The notes under the pieces: generated by a model | Database searches by the model: none | Seen by the model: only the letters and a program-made list of their open reading frames with translations | What the model was told of the DNA's origin: nothing | Part shown: positions 50,828 to 60,066 of the stretch, piece by piece | Numbering within the stretch: the first letter of the stretch is position 1 | Layout: each line of letters opens with the position of its first letter | Translations under genes and position numbers: made by a program | Assembly: GCF_049897565.1 (NCBI RefSeq) | Contig: NZ_JAFCWM010000027.1 | Span: forward strand, 1 to 64,000 | Length of the DNA: 64,000 nt | Direction: 5' to 3' | Source: JAFCUW01 sp049897565 | Lineage (GTDB): Bacteria > Pseudomonadota > Gammaproteobacteria > Burkholderiales > Burkholderiaceae_D

Positions 50828-51703
50828 ATGACACATCAGACGCCCAAGGCTTTTGACTTCGGCGGGGAGCCGGAACCTGCCGCGGATCCGGTCGACCGTT
50901 CATCCGTGCCGAAAGCCCTGGACTTCGGTGACATCGACGCTGCCGCGGCGACGCCTCAAGCTGCTGCGCCCAAGGCGCTGGCATTCGACGACATTGCTGT
51001 CGCGCCGCCGATGCCGCCGAAAGCGGCGCCCAAACCCCTGTTCGACAGCGAGGACCATCCGGCGGTCCGCGATGCGCTGGCGACCGCGCGGGCCGACTAT
51101 CGGGCAATGTTTGAGCTAGCCGAGCAACGCCTGGCCGCGCTGTTTCGGCGAATCCTGCCGGTCAGGCTGGCATTGGTGACGAACTGGGCGGAGGGGCCAT
51201 TGATGGAGCAGTCCGCGCTGCTGCAGCCGGTCACCGAGCTGGTGTTGAAGTTTTCTCAGATGGCAGTACCGGCGCTGCTTGAAGAAGCGCTCGACAGCAG
51301 CCGGGCGCCAACGGGCGTGCTCGGCAAGCTGTTCCGCCGCGCGCCGTCGCCGGCCCAGTCCAAGGCAGCGCTGACATCGGCGCGTGCGCAGCTACTGCAA
51401 CTGATGACGGACAGCGAGGTCGCCACGCGCAACCTGGAGGAGTCGGCGACCACCCTGAACTTGCATTGGGCGGCGCTTGCCGTGGTGTCGAAACTGGCCG
51501 AGGGCGCCGCGGACGAAACCTTGCTGGACGCGCTCGTGCAGCGCCGCACGCTGATTCAGCAGGCCGCGCGCCAGGCAGAGCTGTCGATCCTTCAGATGGG
51601 GCAGGTGCGCCAGCAAGCCGCCGACCTGATCGGTCAAGTGTCGTCCTTCCTGACGGTGACTTTGCCGGCGCTCGAAATGGCGCAGGCGCAAAGGGGTAAT
51701 TGA
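50828..51703 (+). CDS. Ter-cluster hypothetical helical protein
   Basis: 291 residues from ATG 50828; a TTG start at 50777 overlapping the end of terD is an alternative. The N-terminus has repeated segments PKAFDFGG, PKALDFGDID, PKALAFDDI (three times, Pro/Ala linkers), then a mostly alpha-helical region (about 80-290) resembling TelA in style, with LLQPVTELVLKFSQMAVP and SILQMGQVRQQAADLIGQV. No known family. Its place between terD and the J-domain gene suggests a partner of the TelA-TerD system. Confidence 0.65.
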   Translation: MTHQTPKAFDFGGEPEPAADPVDRSSVPKALDFGDIDAAAATPQAAAPKALAFDDIAVAPPMPPKAAPKPLFDSEDHPAVRDALATARADYRAMFELAEQRLAALFRRILPVRLALVTNWAEGPLMEQSALLQPVTELVLKFSQMAVPALLEEALDSSRAPTGVLGKLFRRAPSPAQSKAALTSARAQLLQLMTDSEVATRNLEESATTLNLHWAALAVVSKLAEGAADETLLDALVQRRTLIQQAARQAELSILQMGQVRQQAADLIGQVSSFLTVTLPALEMAQAQRGN

Positions 51704-51835
51704 AAAATCGGTCCTGCCCGCAACCCCGACTGCGCTGCCGGACAGCACGACGGCAAGCCTGATAGTTTGCTATGCTATCGGATCCGTGCCTACCCCAGCC
51801 TCAATGCGCCTGTGCAACGAGGCCTTCACGCGCAT

Positions 51836-52954
51836 ATGAAATCATCCCAGCAAACCCTTCGCCTTGTTCATCCCGCTGCTGGCCCTGTGTCGCGCGCGCG
51901 CAAGCAATTCAATACGCTCATCAAGAAGCTGGAATCGGCCCGTGCGCTGTTGGCGCAGTGGAAGGAAACGCTTCCAGCCGTCATGAGCAAAATCGACAGC
52001 GAATATAGTCCCCTTGTCGATACTCAGGGCGAGCGCTTCAAGCAATTACTGCTGCTGTTGGACGAAATGCATGGTCATAAATTATTGGGCAAGCGCGAGC
52101 GTGAGAAGCTGAGCAGGTTCGTTGCATCCAACGCGCTCGACCTGCTGGCCGATGCCGACGACGCGGTGCTCAAGGATCTCTACAACCGCCATGGCGGCGC
52201 TGATTTCGACGCGCAGGAAGACCAAAGCAAGGAGGAGATCCGGCTGATGATGGAAATGCTGTTGGGCGCCGAGTTCAAAGGCGATATCGACGTGCGCTCG
52301 CCGGAGGCCATGCTCAAGGCGTTCCACGCCCAGCTGGGGGAGCAGGACGGTGAAGCGGCCGCCCCCGCACAGCATCGGGAGGAGCCCCGGCCCAAGCGGG
52401 CAGCCGATCTTGCGCGCGAGCACCGCCTGGATGCCGAAGCGCAGCGGGTGAAGCAATCGATGCGCGACATATTCCGCAAGCTGGCCAGCCAGCTGCATCC
52501 TGATCGCGAAACCGACGATGCTGAACGCCGGCGCAAAACGGCGCTGATGCAGCGTGTCAATGCGGCTTACGCCGCCAATGACATGCTCGGCTTGCTGGAA
52601 TTGCAGCTGGAAGTCGAGCAGATCGACCAGGCCAGCCTGGCGAATCTGAGCGACGAACGCATCAAGCAATACAACAAGGTTCTGAAAGAGCAGCTAAGCG
52701 AGCTCGAGAGCGAGATCGACGGTTTCATCTGCATGGCATCGGTCGAAATGGACGCGGATATTTTCGACGAGGTGACGCCGGTTTCGATGATCCGCGCACT
52801 CGACGGCGACATCGCCCATCTGCGGCTTCGGATCGCGATCATTGAAGAAGATTTGCAGTCATTGCGTGACGTGAAAATGCTGAAGGCATGGCTGAAAGCG
52901 CTACCGAAACTATCGAAACAGCAACAGCAACGGGACGACGATCCGTTCTGTTAA
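51836..52954 (+). CDS. J-domain-like protein of the Ter cluster
   Basis: 372 residues from ATG 51836. N-terminal coiled helices (ARKQFNTLIKKLESARALLAQW), then MRDIFRKLASQLHPDRETDDAERRRKTALMQRVNAAYAANDMLGLLELQLEVEQ, which carries the HPD motif of J domains and the helix III-IV region. J-domain proteins recruit DnaK (Hsp70) and stimulate its ATPase. The HPD is internal to the protein, atypical for DnaJ but seen in stand-alone co-chaperones. Fourth gene of the telA-terD cluster; suggests Hsp70 action on the complex. Confidence 0.75.
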   Translation: MKSSQQTLRLVHPAAGPVSRARKQFNTLIKKLESARALLAQWKETLPAVMSKIDSEYSPLVDTQGERFKQLLLLLDEMHGHKLLGKREREKLSRFVASNALDLLADADDAVLKDLYNRHGGADFDAQEDQSKEEIRLMMEMLLGAEFKGDIDVRSPEAMLKAFHAQLGEQDGEAAAPAQHREEPRPKRAADLAREHRLDAEAQRVKQSMRDIFRKLASQLHPDRETDDAERRRKTALMQRVNAAYAANDMLGLLELQLEVEQIDQASLANLSDERIKQYNKVLKEQLSELESEIDGFICMASVEMDADIFDEVTPVSMIRALDGDIAHLRLRIAIIEEDLQSLRDVKMLKAWLKALPKLSKQQQQRDDDPFC

Positions 52955-52971
52955 CCCCAGGATGCCGAAGG

Positions 52972-53547
52972 CTAGCCCGCCTCTTCAGGCGAGCGTTCGC
53001 CTTGTGCTGCGTTCACCACGACGACACGGGCGAACTTCAAGTTCTCGTATCCATGAATGCGGCCAACCACCGGCCACCAGTCGTACAGGAAGATCTGTAC
53101 CGGCCGCCACATCGCCACCCATCCGATGATAGTCAGGCTTTCACGCGCGATGCCGCGGGCCGCACCCTGGCCCGGGTGGGTGAGCATTTCTGCCGCCAGC
53201 AGGCATGTCACAACGAAGGCCAGCCCGATGGCCAGGCTGACCCTGCCCTGGCGCAGCAACTGCCGCAGTTCCGCGCGTACCAGGTCTGCCTTGTAGCCAT
53301 AGTGATTGTGAATCGCCTCGGCCATCAGGTCGCTCGCTTCCTCGCTTGAATCGAGCTGTTCGACATGGATGGTCAGTTGCAGCTGGCTGCCCCGCGCTAA
53401 CGGCAGGGCCCAGCTCTCGATGTAGGCCTCGGCCGAACGGGCCAGGTCCTTGGTCAGGAATGGCGAGGGATCGAGCGAGTTGAACAATTGCCCCAGCTCG
53501 CGAACGCGCAGTTCCAGGGTGTGTAGGGGAAGGTGGTTGGGTGTCAT
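52972..53547 (-). CDS. hypothetical membrane protein
   Basis: 191 residues from ATG 53547 (the track-long frame from 53721 has no better start). Hydrophilic N-terminal half (LRVRELGQLFNSLDPSPFLTKDL) followed by basic HNHYGYKADLVRAELRQLLRQGR and two hydrophobic stretches, VSLAIGLAFVVTCLLAAEML and LTIIGWVAMWRPVQIFLYDWW, i.e. two membrane helices near the C-terminus. I do not recognise the family. It converges on the J-domain gene with an 18-base gap. Confidence 0.6.
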   Translation of the reverse strand: MTPNHLPLHTLELRVRELGQLFNSLDPSPFLTKDLARSAEAYIESWALPLARGSQLQLTIHVEQLDSSEEASDLMAEAIHNHYGYKADLVRAELRQLLRQGRVSLAIGLAFVVTCLLAAEMLTHPGQGAARGIARESLTIIGWVAMWRPVQIFLYDWWPVVGRIHGYENLKFARVVVVNAAQGERSPEEAG

Positions 53548-53763
53548 AGCGTGCAGGGTAACCCGACCTGGGAGTTTCTTGCTCGAAAAGAAAAAAACCA
53601 CACCGGGCAAGCGCACCGCGATCGTTTCCACCTCGGCCGCACTGACTGAAAAGCCCGGACACGGGAGAGTGCTGTTAAAATTTGTGACAGCCTTCAGGCG
53701 CCCATTTGCAGGAGTACACAAATCCTACGTTTTTTCGTCAGAGCGGCGATAGGTCGGCCAAAG

Positions 53764-54210
53764 ATGATGAGCGCTGCTGCCTTATTAGTGCTGGCAGCCT
53801 TGGCCGGCGCCATGACCTACACAGGTTTCCTTGTCGTCGGCGTGTTGGCAGATTATCTCGGCACAGGTCGGTTCGTCGCCGGCTTGCTGCTGGGGGGGCT
53901 TCTCGCAAGGTTTCCTTGGGTAAGCAATGGGAAGCTGCGAATTGTTGGCCTGTTGCCAAAACCTCTACGTCGACCACTTATCGTCAGCTTGCTGGCAGTC
54001 TGCTTGTTGAGCTTTCTGTGGCGAGCCGAGTACGTGCCCACACTGTTGACAGGTTTCACGACCGCCTTTCTTCTGGCCTATCCTTGGTTGAGAAAGGCTA
54101 TATTTGACCGAATGCTATCGTCTTTCTCCAAGCTCGCCCCTGGCAAGGATCGGCATACAAGCATCGACGACGGCGTGATCGAGGGTGAGTTCCGGGAAAA
54201 GAAGGAGTAA
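53764..54210 (+). CDS. hypothetical integral membrane protein
   Basis: 148 residues, four predicted hydrophobic segments: AALLVLAALAGAMTYTGFLVVGVLADYL, FVAGLLLGGLLAR, LIVSLLAVCLLSFLW, LTGFTTAFLLAYPWL, and a charged cytoplasmic tail IDDGVIEGEFREKKE. No family recognised. Lower GC than the neighbours and a divergent position to the preceding gene. The ATG-ATG start has only a weak AAAG upstream. A terminator of the opposite strand follows. Confidence 0.5.
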   Translation: MMSAAALLVLAALAGAMTYTGFLVVGVLADYLGTGRFVAGLLLGGLLARFPWVSNGKLRIVGLLPKPLRRPLIVSLLAVCLLSFLWRAEYVPTLLTGFTTAFLLAYPWLRKAIFDRMLSSFSKLAPGKDRHTSIDDGVIEGEFREKKE

Positions 54211-54218
54211 GGCTTGCC

Positions 54219-54247
54219 AAAAAAAAGCCACCCGAAGGTGGCGTTCT
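54219..54247 (-). terminator. terminator of the DUF885 remnant
   Basis: GCCACC (54227-54232) and GGTGGC (54237-54242) form a stem with loop CGAA; the minus strand continues with eight T. The sequence is nearly identical to the hairpin after the tRNA-Phe fragment (61952-61982). Confidence 0.9.
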
Positions 54248-54253
54248 GTTTGA

Positions 54254-54822
54254 CTAACCTTTCTTCTGCGCCGCGATCCAGCGATTGACAGCCGACTCGA
54301 GTACGTCGAGCGGTACCGAGCCATGGGACAGCACTTCGTTGTGGAAGGCGCGTAAATCGAAGGTCGGGCCCAGCGCGTTTTCGGCGCGCGCGCGCAGTTC
54401 GCGCAGATTCAACTCGCCGATCTTGCAGCTGAGGGCCTGGCCCGGCACCGCGATGTAGCGCTCGACTTCCTGCACCGCCGTCACCTCATCCTGCGGCACA
54501 TTGTCCTTGAAATAGGCGATCGCCTGCTCGCGCGTCCACCCCTTCGCATGGATGCCGGTATCGACCACGAGGCGCACGCCGCGCCACATTTCCGCAGTCA
54601 GGCGGCCGACCCACTGCCAGGGATCGTCAGACATGCCGATTTCCTGGCCGAACATTTCGCTATACAGTGCCCAGCCTTCCGAAAAAGCGGTGCTGCTGCC
54701 GAAGCGGCGGAAGGCGGGCAGTCGCGCGGTTTCCTGGGCCAGGCTGCGCTCGAAGTGATGGCCCGGAATGGCCTCGTGCAGGAAGAAGGCGTTGGTGGTG
54801 AAGCGTGTGCGCGTCTCCGGCT
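54254..54822 (-). pseudogene. DUF885-type metallopeptidase, 5'-truncated
   Basis: The frame from about 54822 down encodes TRFTTNAFFLHEAIPGHHFE, with the HExxxGHH zinc motif of the DUF885 family (large secreted/cytoplasmic metallopeptidases), then SSTAFSEGWALYSEMFGQEIG and the C-terminal HNEVLSHGSVPLDVLESAVNRWIA. Only about the last 190 of roughly 590 residues remain; sequence right of 54822 is unrelated. The first internal ATG (54655) lies downstream of the catalytic motif, so a translated product would lack it. Terminator intact. Confidence 0.8.
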
Positions 54823-54923
54823 ACTTAGCAATTCGTCGTTTCGACTCGCATTAATATGGAGAGTGATCGTTCGGAGGAGTATTATGATGCGACGTACGAC
54901 CGGCTCGGCGAAAGGGCAAGCAG

Positions 54924-55073
54924 ATGCGCATGCGGAAAAAATCTGAGCTGCCAAGCAAACCCTGCCAGCAGTGCAATCGGCCGTTCACATGGCGAAAGAA
55001 ATGGCAGAAGGTGTGGGACGAAGTGAAATACTGTTCGGATCGATGCCGCCAAGATAGCAAACGCGCAGCCTGA
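54924..55073 (+). CDS. DUF2256 zinc-finger-like microprotein
   Basis: 49 residues from ATG 54924: begins MRMRKKSELPSKPC, then CQQCNRPFTWRKKWQKVW and DEVKYCSDRCRQDSKRAA. This is DUF2256, a small protein with two C-x2-C pairs (C-Q-Q-C and C-S-D-R-C) that likely binds zinc. In proteobacteria it commonly sits near photolyase and DUF-rich light-stress genes, here separated from them by about 16 kb. An earlier short frame (54881, MMRRTTGSAKG) overlaps it and has a strong GGAGGAG; the pair may be coupled. Likely real despite its length. Confidence 0.8.
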   Translation: MRMRKKSELPSKPCQQCNRPFTWRKKWQKVWDEVKYCSDRCRQDSKRAA

Positions 55074-55197
55074 TCTGGATTCAGTGCGCATGTAAAGTCT
55101 TGCAATCAGGCGGCTACATCACCGCGATGTTTTCAGGATTTGCTGGTGCTTTCTTGCTTTTATTTCCCTTGATGAAGCGAACGCTGTTCGGACGAGT

Positions 55198-56502
55198 TTA
55201 ACGCGCGGCCTCTTGCTTGACGACAGCGCCCCCCTTCATCACGAATCCGACCTTTGTCAGCACGCCGATGTCCGTCATCGGGTCGCCCGGCACCGCGATG
55301 ATGTCGGCCAGCTTGCCGGCCTTGATCGAGCCGACTTTGTCCTTCCATCCCAACAGCTCGGCGGCATTGATGGTCGCTGCCTGCACGGCGGCCATCGGTG
55401 TCATGCCGTACTTGACCATGTAGAAAAATTGCTTGCCGTTGTCGCCGTGCGGATAGACCCCGGCGTCGCTGCCGAAGGCCATCTTCGCACCGGCCGTGTA
55501 GGCGTTTTTGAAGTTATCGCGCTGCAGCTGGCCGATTTCTTTTTCCTTGGCCAGTGACTCGGGCAAGAAGCCCGCCTTTTCGCCTTCGCTCAGGATGTAG
55601 TCGTCGTTGTAGATGTCCATCACTAACCAGGTCCCCTTTTCCTTGGCGAGCTTGATGCCCTCGGCGTCGATCAGGCTGGCATGTTCGACCGAGTCCACGC
55701 CGGCGCGGATGGCATCGCTGATACCGCTGGCGCCGTGCGCATGGGCAGCCACGCGGCGGCCGAGCTTGTGCGCCTCGCCGACGATGGCCTGCATCTCTTC
55801 CAGCGTATATTGCTGCGCGCCAGCTGCGTCGCCTTTCGACAGCACGCCGCCGGTGGCGCAGATTTTGATCAGGTCTGCGCCGTATTTGGCCATTTCGCGC
55901 ACTTTTCCGCGCGCCGCCCACGGACCGTCGGCGACGCCGTTGCCGACATCCTTGTATTCAGGCGCCAACAGGTTGTTGTCGCAATGGCCGCCCTTGATGC
56001 CGAGCGCGTAGCCCGCTACCAGCATGCGCGGACCCGGGGTGTCGCCGTCGTTGATGGCGTCACGCAGCGCCACGTCGCCATAGCCGCTGGCGCCGACGTC
56101 GCGCACAGTGGTGAAGCCCGCATTGAGCGTGTCGCGCGCGGCACGCACGCCGTACATCGCCGAGCGCATGTCAGAGCTCGACAGTCCCATATAGCCGTGA
56201 AGCCGCGGATTGCTTGTCAGGTGGGTGTGGGAATCGATCAGGCCCGGCAGCACTGTTGCGTGGCTCAGGTCAATAGTCCGTGCGCCGGACGGAATAGCGG
56301 TGCCACTGGCAGCGCCGACCGCGGTGATGCGATCGCCGTCGATCAGGATCACCTGGTTTTGCAGCACGCGTCCAGATTCGACGTCGAGCATCCGGCCGGC
56401 CTTGATGGCGACGACCTGGCCGCCAATGGCGGGCGCGGCCAACAGGCATGGCGCGAGCAGGACGGCGGCGTGGCGTAAGGTTGCATAATTAAACAGCGAC
56501 AT
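55198..56502 (-). CDS. secreted amidohydrolase (imidazolonepropionase/prolidase-like)
   Basis: 434 residues with a signal peptide (LLAPCLLAAPAIGGQ). Metal-dependent TIM barrel: HxH in GLIDSHTHL, the carboxylated Lys candidate in DLIKICATGGV, His in VAAHAHG, His in SVEHAS, Asp in MAFGSDAGVYPHG. The C-terminus restores the beta-sandwich (GKLADIIAVPGDPMTDI). Such enzymes (Sgx9260-like, Xaa-Pro/Xaa-Arg dipeptidases) hydrolyse small cyclic amides or N-acyl dipeptides, in the periplasm here. Monocistronic. Confidence 0.85.
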   Translation of the reverse strand: MSLFNYATLRHAAVLLAPCLLAAPAIGGQVVAIKAGRMLDVESGRVLQNQVILIDGDRITAVGAASGTAIPSGARTIDLSHATVLPGLIDSHTHLTSNPRLHGYMGLSSSDMRSAMYGVRAARDTLNAGFTTVRDVGASGYGDVALRDAINDGDTPGPRMLVAGYALGIKGGHCDNNLLAPEYKDVGNGVADGPWAARGKVREMAKYGADLIKICATGGVLSKGDAAGAQQYTLEEMQAIVGEAHKLGRRVAAHAHGASGISDAIRAGVDSVEHASLIDAEGIKLAKEKGTWLVMDIYNDDYILSEGEKAGFLPESLAKEKEIGQLQRDNFKNAYTAGAKMAFGSDAGVYPHGDNGKQFFYMVKYGMTPMAAVQAATINAAELLGWKDKVGSIKAGKLADIIAVPGDPMTDIGVLTKVGFVMKGGAVVKQEAAR

Positions 56503-56940
56503 TGAATGTTCTCCTGGATGGGGTCGTCAGGCCAAATTAGCTGGCTTTGCTTTTTGACAATTTAACAGTGTTTTTTTGATTCGCAAAGGCCGCGTGCCAT
56601 TCTGTGCGCTATGGAAGCTCAGGCGCGCCGGGAAATGAACGTCGCTGGCGCGGCGACCGGGTACGAGATTGCCGCCCCTGAAACGACAGCGCCAACCTGG
56701 ATGGATTGGCGTTTCGTGAACGAGGCTCTTGTGGAAATTGGCGGTCGGGGGACGGCGAAGCGCACGTGGCGTCGAGTGGCGCTGGCAGGCGCTGCATTCG
56801 CTGGCGAAAGTAGTTGAAGACATCTGCGCTGCCGGCGCGCCCGACAAGCTGGTGCCTCCGACCGCCCCGAAGCCGGCCACGATTGCAGATACGGAACAAT
56901 GGGTTAACATGGTGTCACCATACATGCTCCAGGTCACGCC
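56503..56940. other. 438-base intergenic region without a supported gene
   Basis: Holds the upstream regions of the amidohydrolase and of the HlyD-type gene. A plus-strand frame from ATG 56611 (68 codons) is unsupported. Bases 56690-56713 contain a terminator-like hairpin (CGCCAACC with GGATTGGCG, then TTT) whose gene is not present, so it may be a remnant. Confidence 0.4.
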
Positions 56941-58152
56941 ATGAAACGCTTCCGCTACCTCGTCATCGCCGCCTGCGTGGCCTTCGGCGCCCTGTCCTGG
57001 GGGCTCGTGCAGAACATGCGGGGGCCGGCCTTGCCCGGTTATGAAGTGACAGCGCGGCCGCTGGTGCAAACGGTCGTGGCCACCGGCCGCGTGGCTGCCG
57101 TATCGCGCGCCCAGGTCGGCAGCCCGGTGACCGGGGTCGTCGTCGAGCGGCGCGTGCGGGAGGGCGACCTGGTGCACCCTGGCGACGTGTTGGCGGTACT
57201 GCGCGCCGACGACCTCGAGGCTGCGGTTCGCGAAGCGGAGGCCGTGCTGGCCCAGTTGCAGCAGTCGACGCGCCCGCAGGCGCAGGCCGGCCTGCGCGAG
57301 GCGCAAGCGCGGCTTGCCCAGGCCAGCCGCGAAGCGAGCCGTCGTCGCGAACTGTTCCAGCAGCAGATGATCACCCGCGAAGCGATGGAGCAGGCCAGCC
57401 AGGCCGAGACGATCGCCCGCACCGCCGTCGAGCAGGCGCTGCTGACGGCCCGTTCGCTGGTGGCCGGCAATCCCGGCGAGGCGGCGGCGCGCGCCCGCGT
57501 TGCCAGCGCCAAAGCGCAGTTGGCCAAGACGACGATCCGCGCCGAAGTCGCCGGTACCGTACTGACCCGCAACGCCGAGCCGGGCGACCTGGCGCAACCC
57601 GGCCGCGTCCTGTTCGAGATCGCTCGCAGCGGCGACACCGAAGTGGTGGTGCCGCTGGACGAAAAGAACCTCGAAGTGCTCGCCATCGGCCAGGTGGCCA
57701 TGTGCATCGCCGACGCCTATCCTGTGCGCCCGTTCCCGGCGAAGGTCAGTTTCATCGCGCCGGGCATCGATCCGCAGCGCGGCACGGTAGACGTTCGCCT
57801 TACTGTGGCCCCGGTGCCCGGATTCTTGCGCCAGGGAATGACCGTCTCGGTGAACGTGGAAACGGGCCGCCGGGACCGCGCCATCGTCGCGCCGAACGAT
57901 GCACTGGTCGCTACCGATGGCGGCCGCGCCACGTTGTGGCTGGTCGAGAATGGCCGCGCCACCCGGCGCCAGGTTCAGCTCGGCCTGCGTGGCCTGACCC
58001 AAACCGAGGTGACGGCCGGCTTGCGCGCCGGCGAGTGGATCTTGGCGGACGCGAAGGCCGCGCTGACCCAAGGCGATCGGGTGCGCGTGGTGGCCACCGG
58101 CCAGGCCGCCGACCCTGCCACGCGCAAAGAACTGCCGGTCAAGCTGGACTGA
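56941..58152 (+). CDS. periplasmic adaptor (MacA/HlyD type) of an ABC exporter
   Basis: 403 residues. N-terminal signal anchor (RYLVIAACVAFGALSWGLV), biotinyl-lipoyl half motifs RAQVGSPVTGVVVERRVREGDLVHPGDVLAVL and TTIRAEVAGTVLTRNAEPGDL, an alpha-hairpin in between (LREAQARLAQASREASRRR) and the C-terminal beta-barrel. This is the membrane-fusion protein of a tripartite pump. It overlaps the permease start by one base (TGATG), followed by the ATPase, forming an operon. The outer-membrane TolC-like part is missing here. Confidence 0.9.
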   Translation: MKRFRYLVIAACVAFGALSWGLVQNMRGPALPGYEVTARPLVQTVVATGRVAAVSRAQVGSPVTGVVVERRVREGDLVHPGDVLAVLRADDLEAAVREAEAVLAQLQQSTRPQAQAGLREAQARLAQASREASRRRELFQQQMITREAMEQASQAETIARTAVEQALLTARSLVAGNPGEAAARARVASAKAQLAKTTIRAEVAGTVLTRNAEPGDLAQPGRVLFEIARSGDTEVVVPLDEKNLEVLAIGQVAMCIADAYPVRPFPAKVSFIAPGIDPQRGTVDVRLTVAPVPGFLRQGMTVSVNVETGRRDRAIVAPNDALVATDGGRATLWLVENGRATRRQVQLGLRGLTQTEVTAGLRAGEWILADAKAALTQGDRVRVVATGQAADPATRKELPVKLD

Positions 58153-59360
58153 TGCCAATGTGGATCGAGTGGACCATCGCCACCAAGTTCCTGCGTGAAG
58201 GCAGGGCGCAGAGCACCCTGATCCTCGTTGGCATCGCCGTCGGGGTCGCGGTCATTGTTTTCCTCACCGCGCTGATCACCGGACTGCAGGGCAACATCAT
58301 CAAGCGCACACTGGGCACTCAGGCCCACATCAAGGTACAGCCCACCGAGGAGCGCAACCGCATCGTGCCGCCGGCTTCGGGAAGCGCGCAGCTGCTGCTC
58401 GAGAGCAAGCGCGCCCAGCGCCTGCGCTCGATCAACAATTGGCAGCAGGTGCGCGATGTGCTCGACACGCTGCCGCGCGTGACGGCCGTGTCGCCGCTGA
58501 TTTCAGGGCCGGCGTTCGCGCGGCGAGGCGAGGCGCTGCAGTCGGTGGCGCTGGTGGGCATTGACGCGCCGCGCTACCTGCGCATCATCCCGATCCAGGA
58601 TGACATCGTCGCCGGCGTGTTCCGCATCGGCGCCGGCGACACCGTGATCGGCAAGCAGCTGGCAACCGACCTCGGCATGCGCGTGGGCGACAAGCTGCGT
58701 CTGGACGGCGGCCAGGGACGGGAAAGCGTGGTGAATGTGGCCGGCATCTTCGAACTGGGCGTGCGCGAACTCGATGCGCGCTATGTTTACCTGGACATGA
58801 AGCAAGCGCAGTCCCTGCTCGACTTGCCTGGCGCGGCGACGATCATCGATGTGACAGTCGATGATATTTTCGAAGCGCAGACAGTCGCGGCGCGCATCGC
58901 CCGCCTCACAGGCCTGAAGGCGGAAAGCTGGATGGAAACGAATGCGCAGCTGATGAACGCCTTGCGCTCGCAGAGCCTGTCCACGCGCATGATCAGCGTT
59001 TTCGTCGCGTTGAGCGTGGCGCTGGGCATTGCCAGTGTGCTGACGGTGAGCGTGGTGCAACGCACGCGCGAGATCGGGATCTTGCGCGCGATGGGCAGCA
59101 CGCGGCAACAGATGCTGGGCGTGTTCCTGGTCCAGGGCGCGCTGTTCGGCCTGGCCGGTTCGCTGCTGGGTTCGGCGGCGGGATATGGCCTGGTGGCCGC
59201 GTTCAACACCTTCGGGCCAAAGCTGTTCTACATTCCGGTGGATGCATGGCTGCCGGTGGCCGCGACGGCACTGGCAACGGTCACCGGCATCCTGTCGGCA
59301 GCCGTGCCGGCGCGGCGAGCCGCCGCGCTCGACCCGGTGGAGGCAATCCGCCATGTCTGA
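58152..59360 (+). CDS. MacB/FtsX-type ABC permease
   Basis: 402 residues from ATG 58152. Four-helix MacB_PCD-FtsX topology: helix 1 TLILVGIAVGVAVIVFLTALITG, a large periplasmic domain (about 50-270, with SPLISGPAFARRGEALQSV), then helices near MISVFVALSVALGIASVLTVSVVQRTREIGILRAMGSTRQQM, FGLAGSLLGSAAGYGLV and VAATALATVTGILSAAVPARRAAALDPVEAIR. It pairs with the ATPase at 59353 (8-base overlap). The role is mechanotransmission export or lipoprotein-type transfer; substrate unknown. Confidence 0.9.
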   Translation: MPMWIEWTIATKFLREGRAQSTLILVGIAVGVAVIVFLTALITGLQGNIIKRTLGTQAHIKVQPTEERNRIVPPASGSAQLLLESKRAQRLRSINNWQQVRDVLDTLPRVTAVSPLISGPAFARRGEALQSVALVGIDAPRYLRIIPIQDDIVAGVFRIGAGDTVIGKQLATDLGMRVGDKLRLDGGQGRESVVNVAGIFELGVRELDARYVYLDMKQAQSLLDLPGAATIIDVTVDDIFEAQTVAARIARLTGLKAESWMETNAQLMNALRSQSLSTRMISVFVALSVALGIASVLTVSVVQRTREIGILRAMGSTRQQMLGVFLVQGALFGLAGSLLGSAAGYGLVAAFNTFGPKLFYIPVDAWLPVAATALATVTGILSAAVPARRAAALDPVEAIRHV

Positions 59361-60066
59361 GCATGACGCCGGCGAGCAGATACTGCGCCTGCAAGGCCTG
59401 CGCAAAAGCTACAACGTCGGCAAGCCCACCGAAGTGGAAGTGCTGCACGGTCTGGACCTGGTCTTGCAGCGGCGCGACTTCGCCGCGCTCGTGGGTGCGT
59501 CGGGTTCGGGCAAGAGCACGCTGCTCAATGTGATCGGCCTGCTCGACCGGCCTACCGCGGGCGAGTTGTTCCTGCTTGGCGAGCCCACCCGTGCCATGGA
59601 CGACGCCCGGCGTACCGCGCTGCGCGGCAGCGCAATCGGCTTCGTGTTCCAGTTTCATCATCTGATCCAGGCCTTCACCGCGCTGGAGAACGTGCTCATG
59701 CCGCTCATGGTGGCGACCGGCAAGCCCACCCGCGAACAGATCGAACGCGCCCGCAGCCTGCTCGCGCAAGTGGGCCTGGAGGGCCTCGATCAGCGCAAGC
59801 CCGACCAGCTCTCGGGCGGCCAGCAGCAGCGTGTCGCCGTCGCCCGCGCGCTGGTCACCAGCCCGGCGCTGCTGCTGGCCGACGAACCAACAGGCAACCT
59901 CGACACCAAGTCCGCGGCCGAAGTGTTTCAGCTGTTCCGCAAATTCAACCGGGAGTTCGGCTGCGCCGTTCTGCTGGTCACTCACGATCCGCGCCTGTCC
60001 GAGCAGTGCGACCGCACCATCAAGCTAGTGGATGGCAACGTCGAGAGCGATGATGCGCTGGGCTGA
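59353..60066 (+). CDS. ABC transporter ATPase (LolD/MacB class)
   Basis: 237 residues from ATG 59353, overlapping the permease end. Walker A GASGSGKST, Q-loop VFQFHHLIQAFTALENV, signature LSGGQQQRVAVARAL, Walker B ALLLADEPTGNLD and H-loop LLVTHDPRL are all present. It powers the permease. Third gene of the export operon. Gene product is cytoplasmic and dimeric. Confidence 0.95.
   Translation: MSEHDAGEQILRLQGLRKSYNVGKPTEVEVLHGLDLVLQRRDFAALVGASGSGKSTLLNVIGLLDRPTAGELFLLGEPTRAMDDARRTALRGSAIGFVFQFHHLIQAFTALENVLMPLMVATGKPTREQIERARSLLAQVGLEGLDQRKPDQLSGGQQQRVAVARALVTSPALLLADEPTGNLDTKSAAEVFQLFRKFNREFGCAVLLVTHDPRLSEQCDRTIKLVDGNVESDDALG

Noticed and set aside
56611..56817. 68-codon plus-strand frame between amidohydrolase and HlyD genes
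   Set aside because: No ribosome binding site or known domain; contains a terminator-like hairpin.
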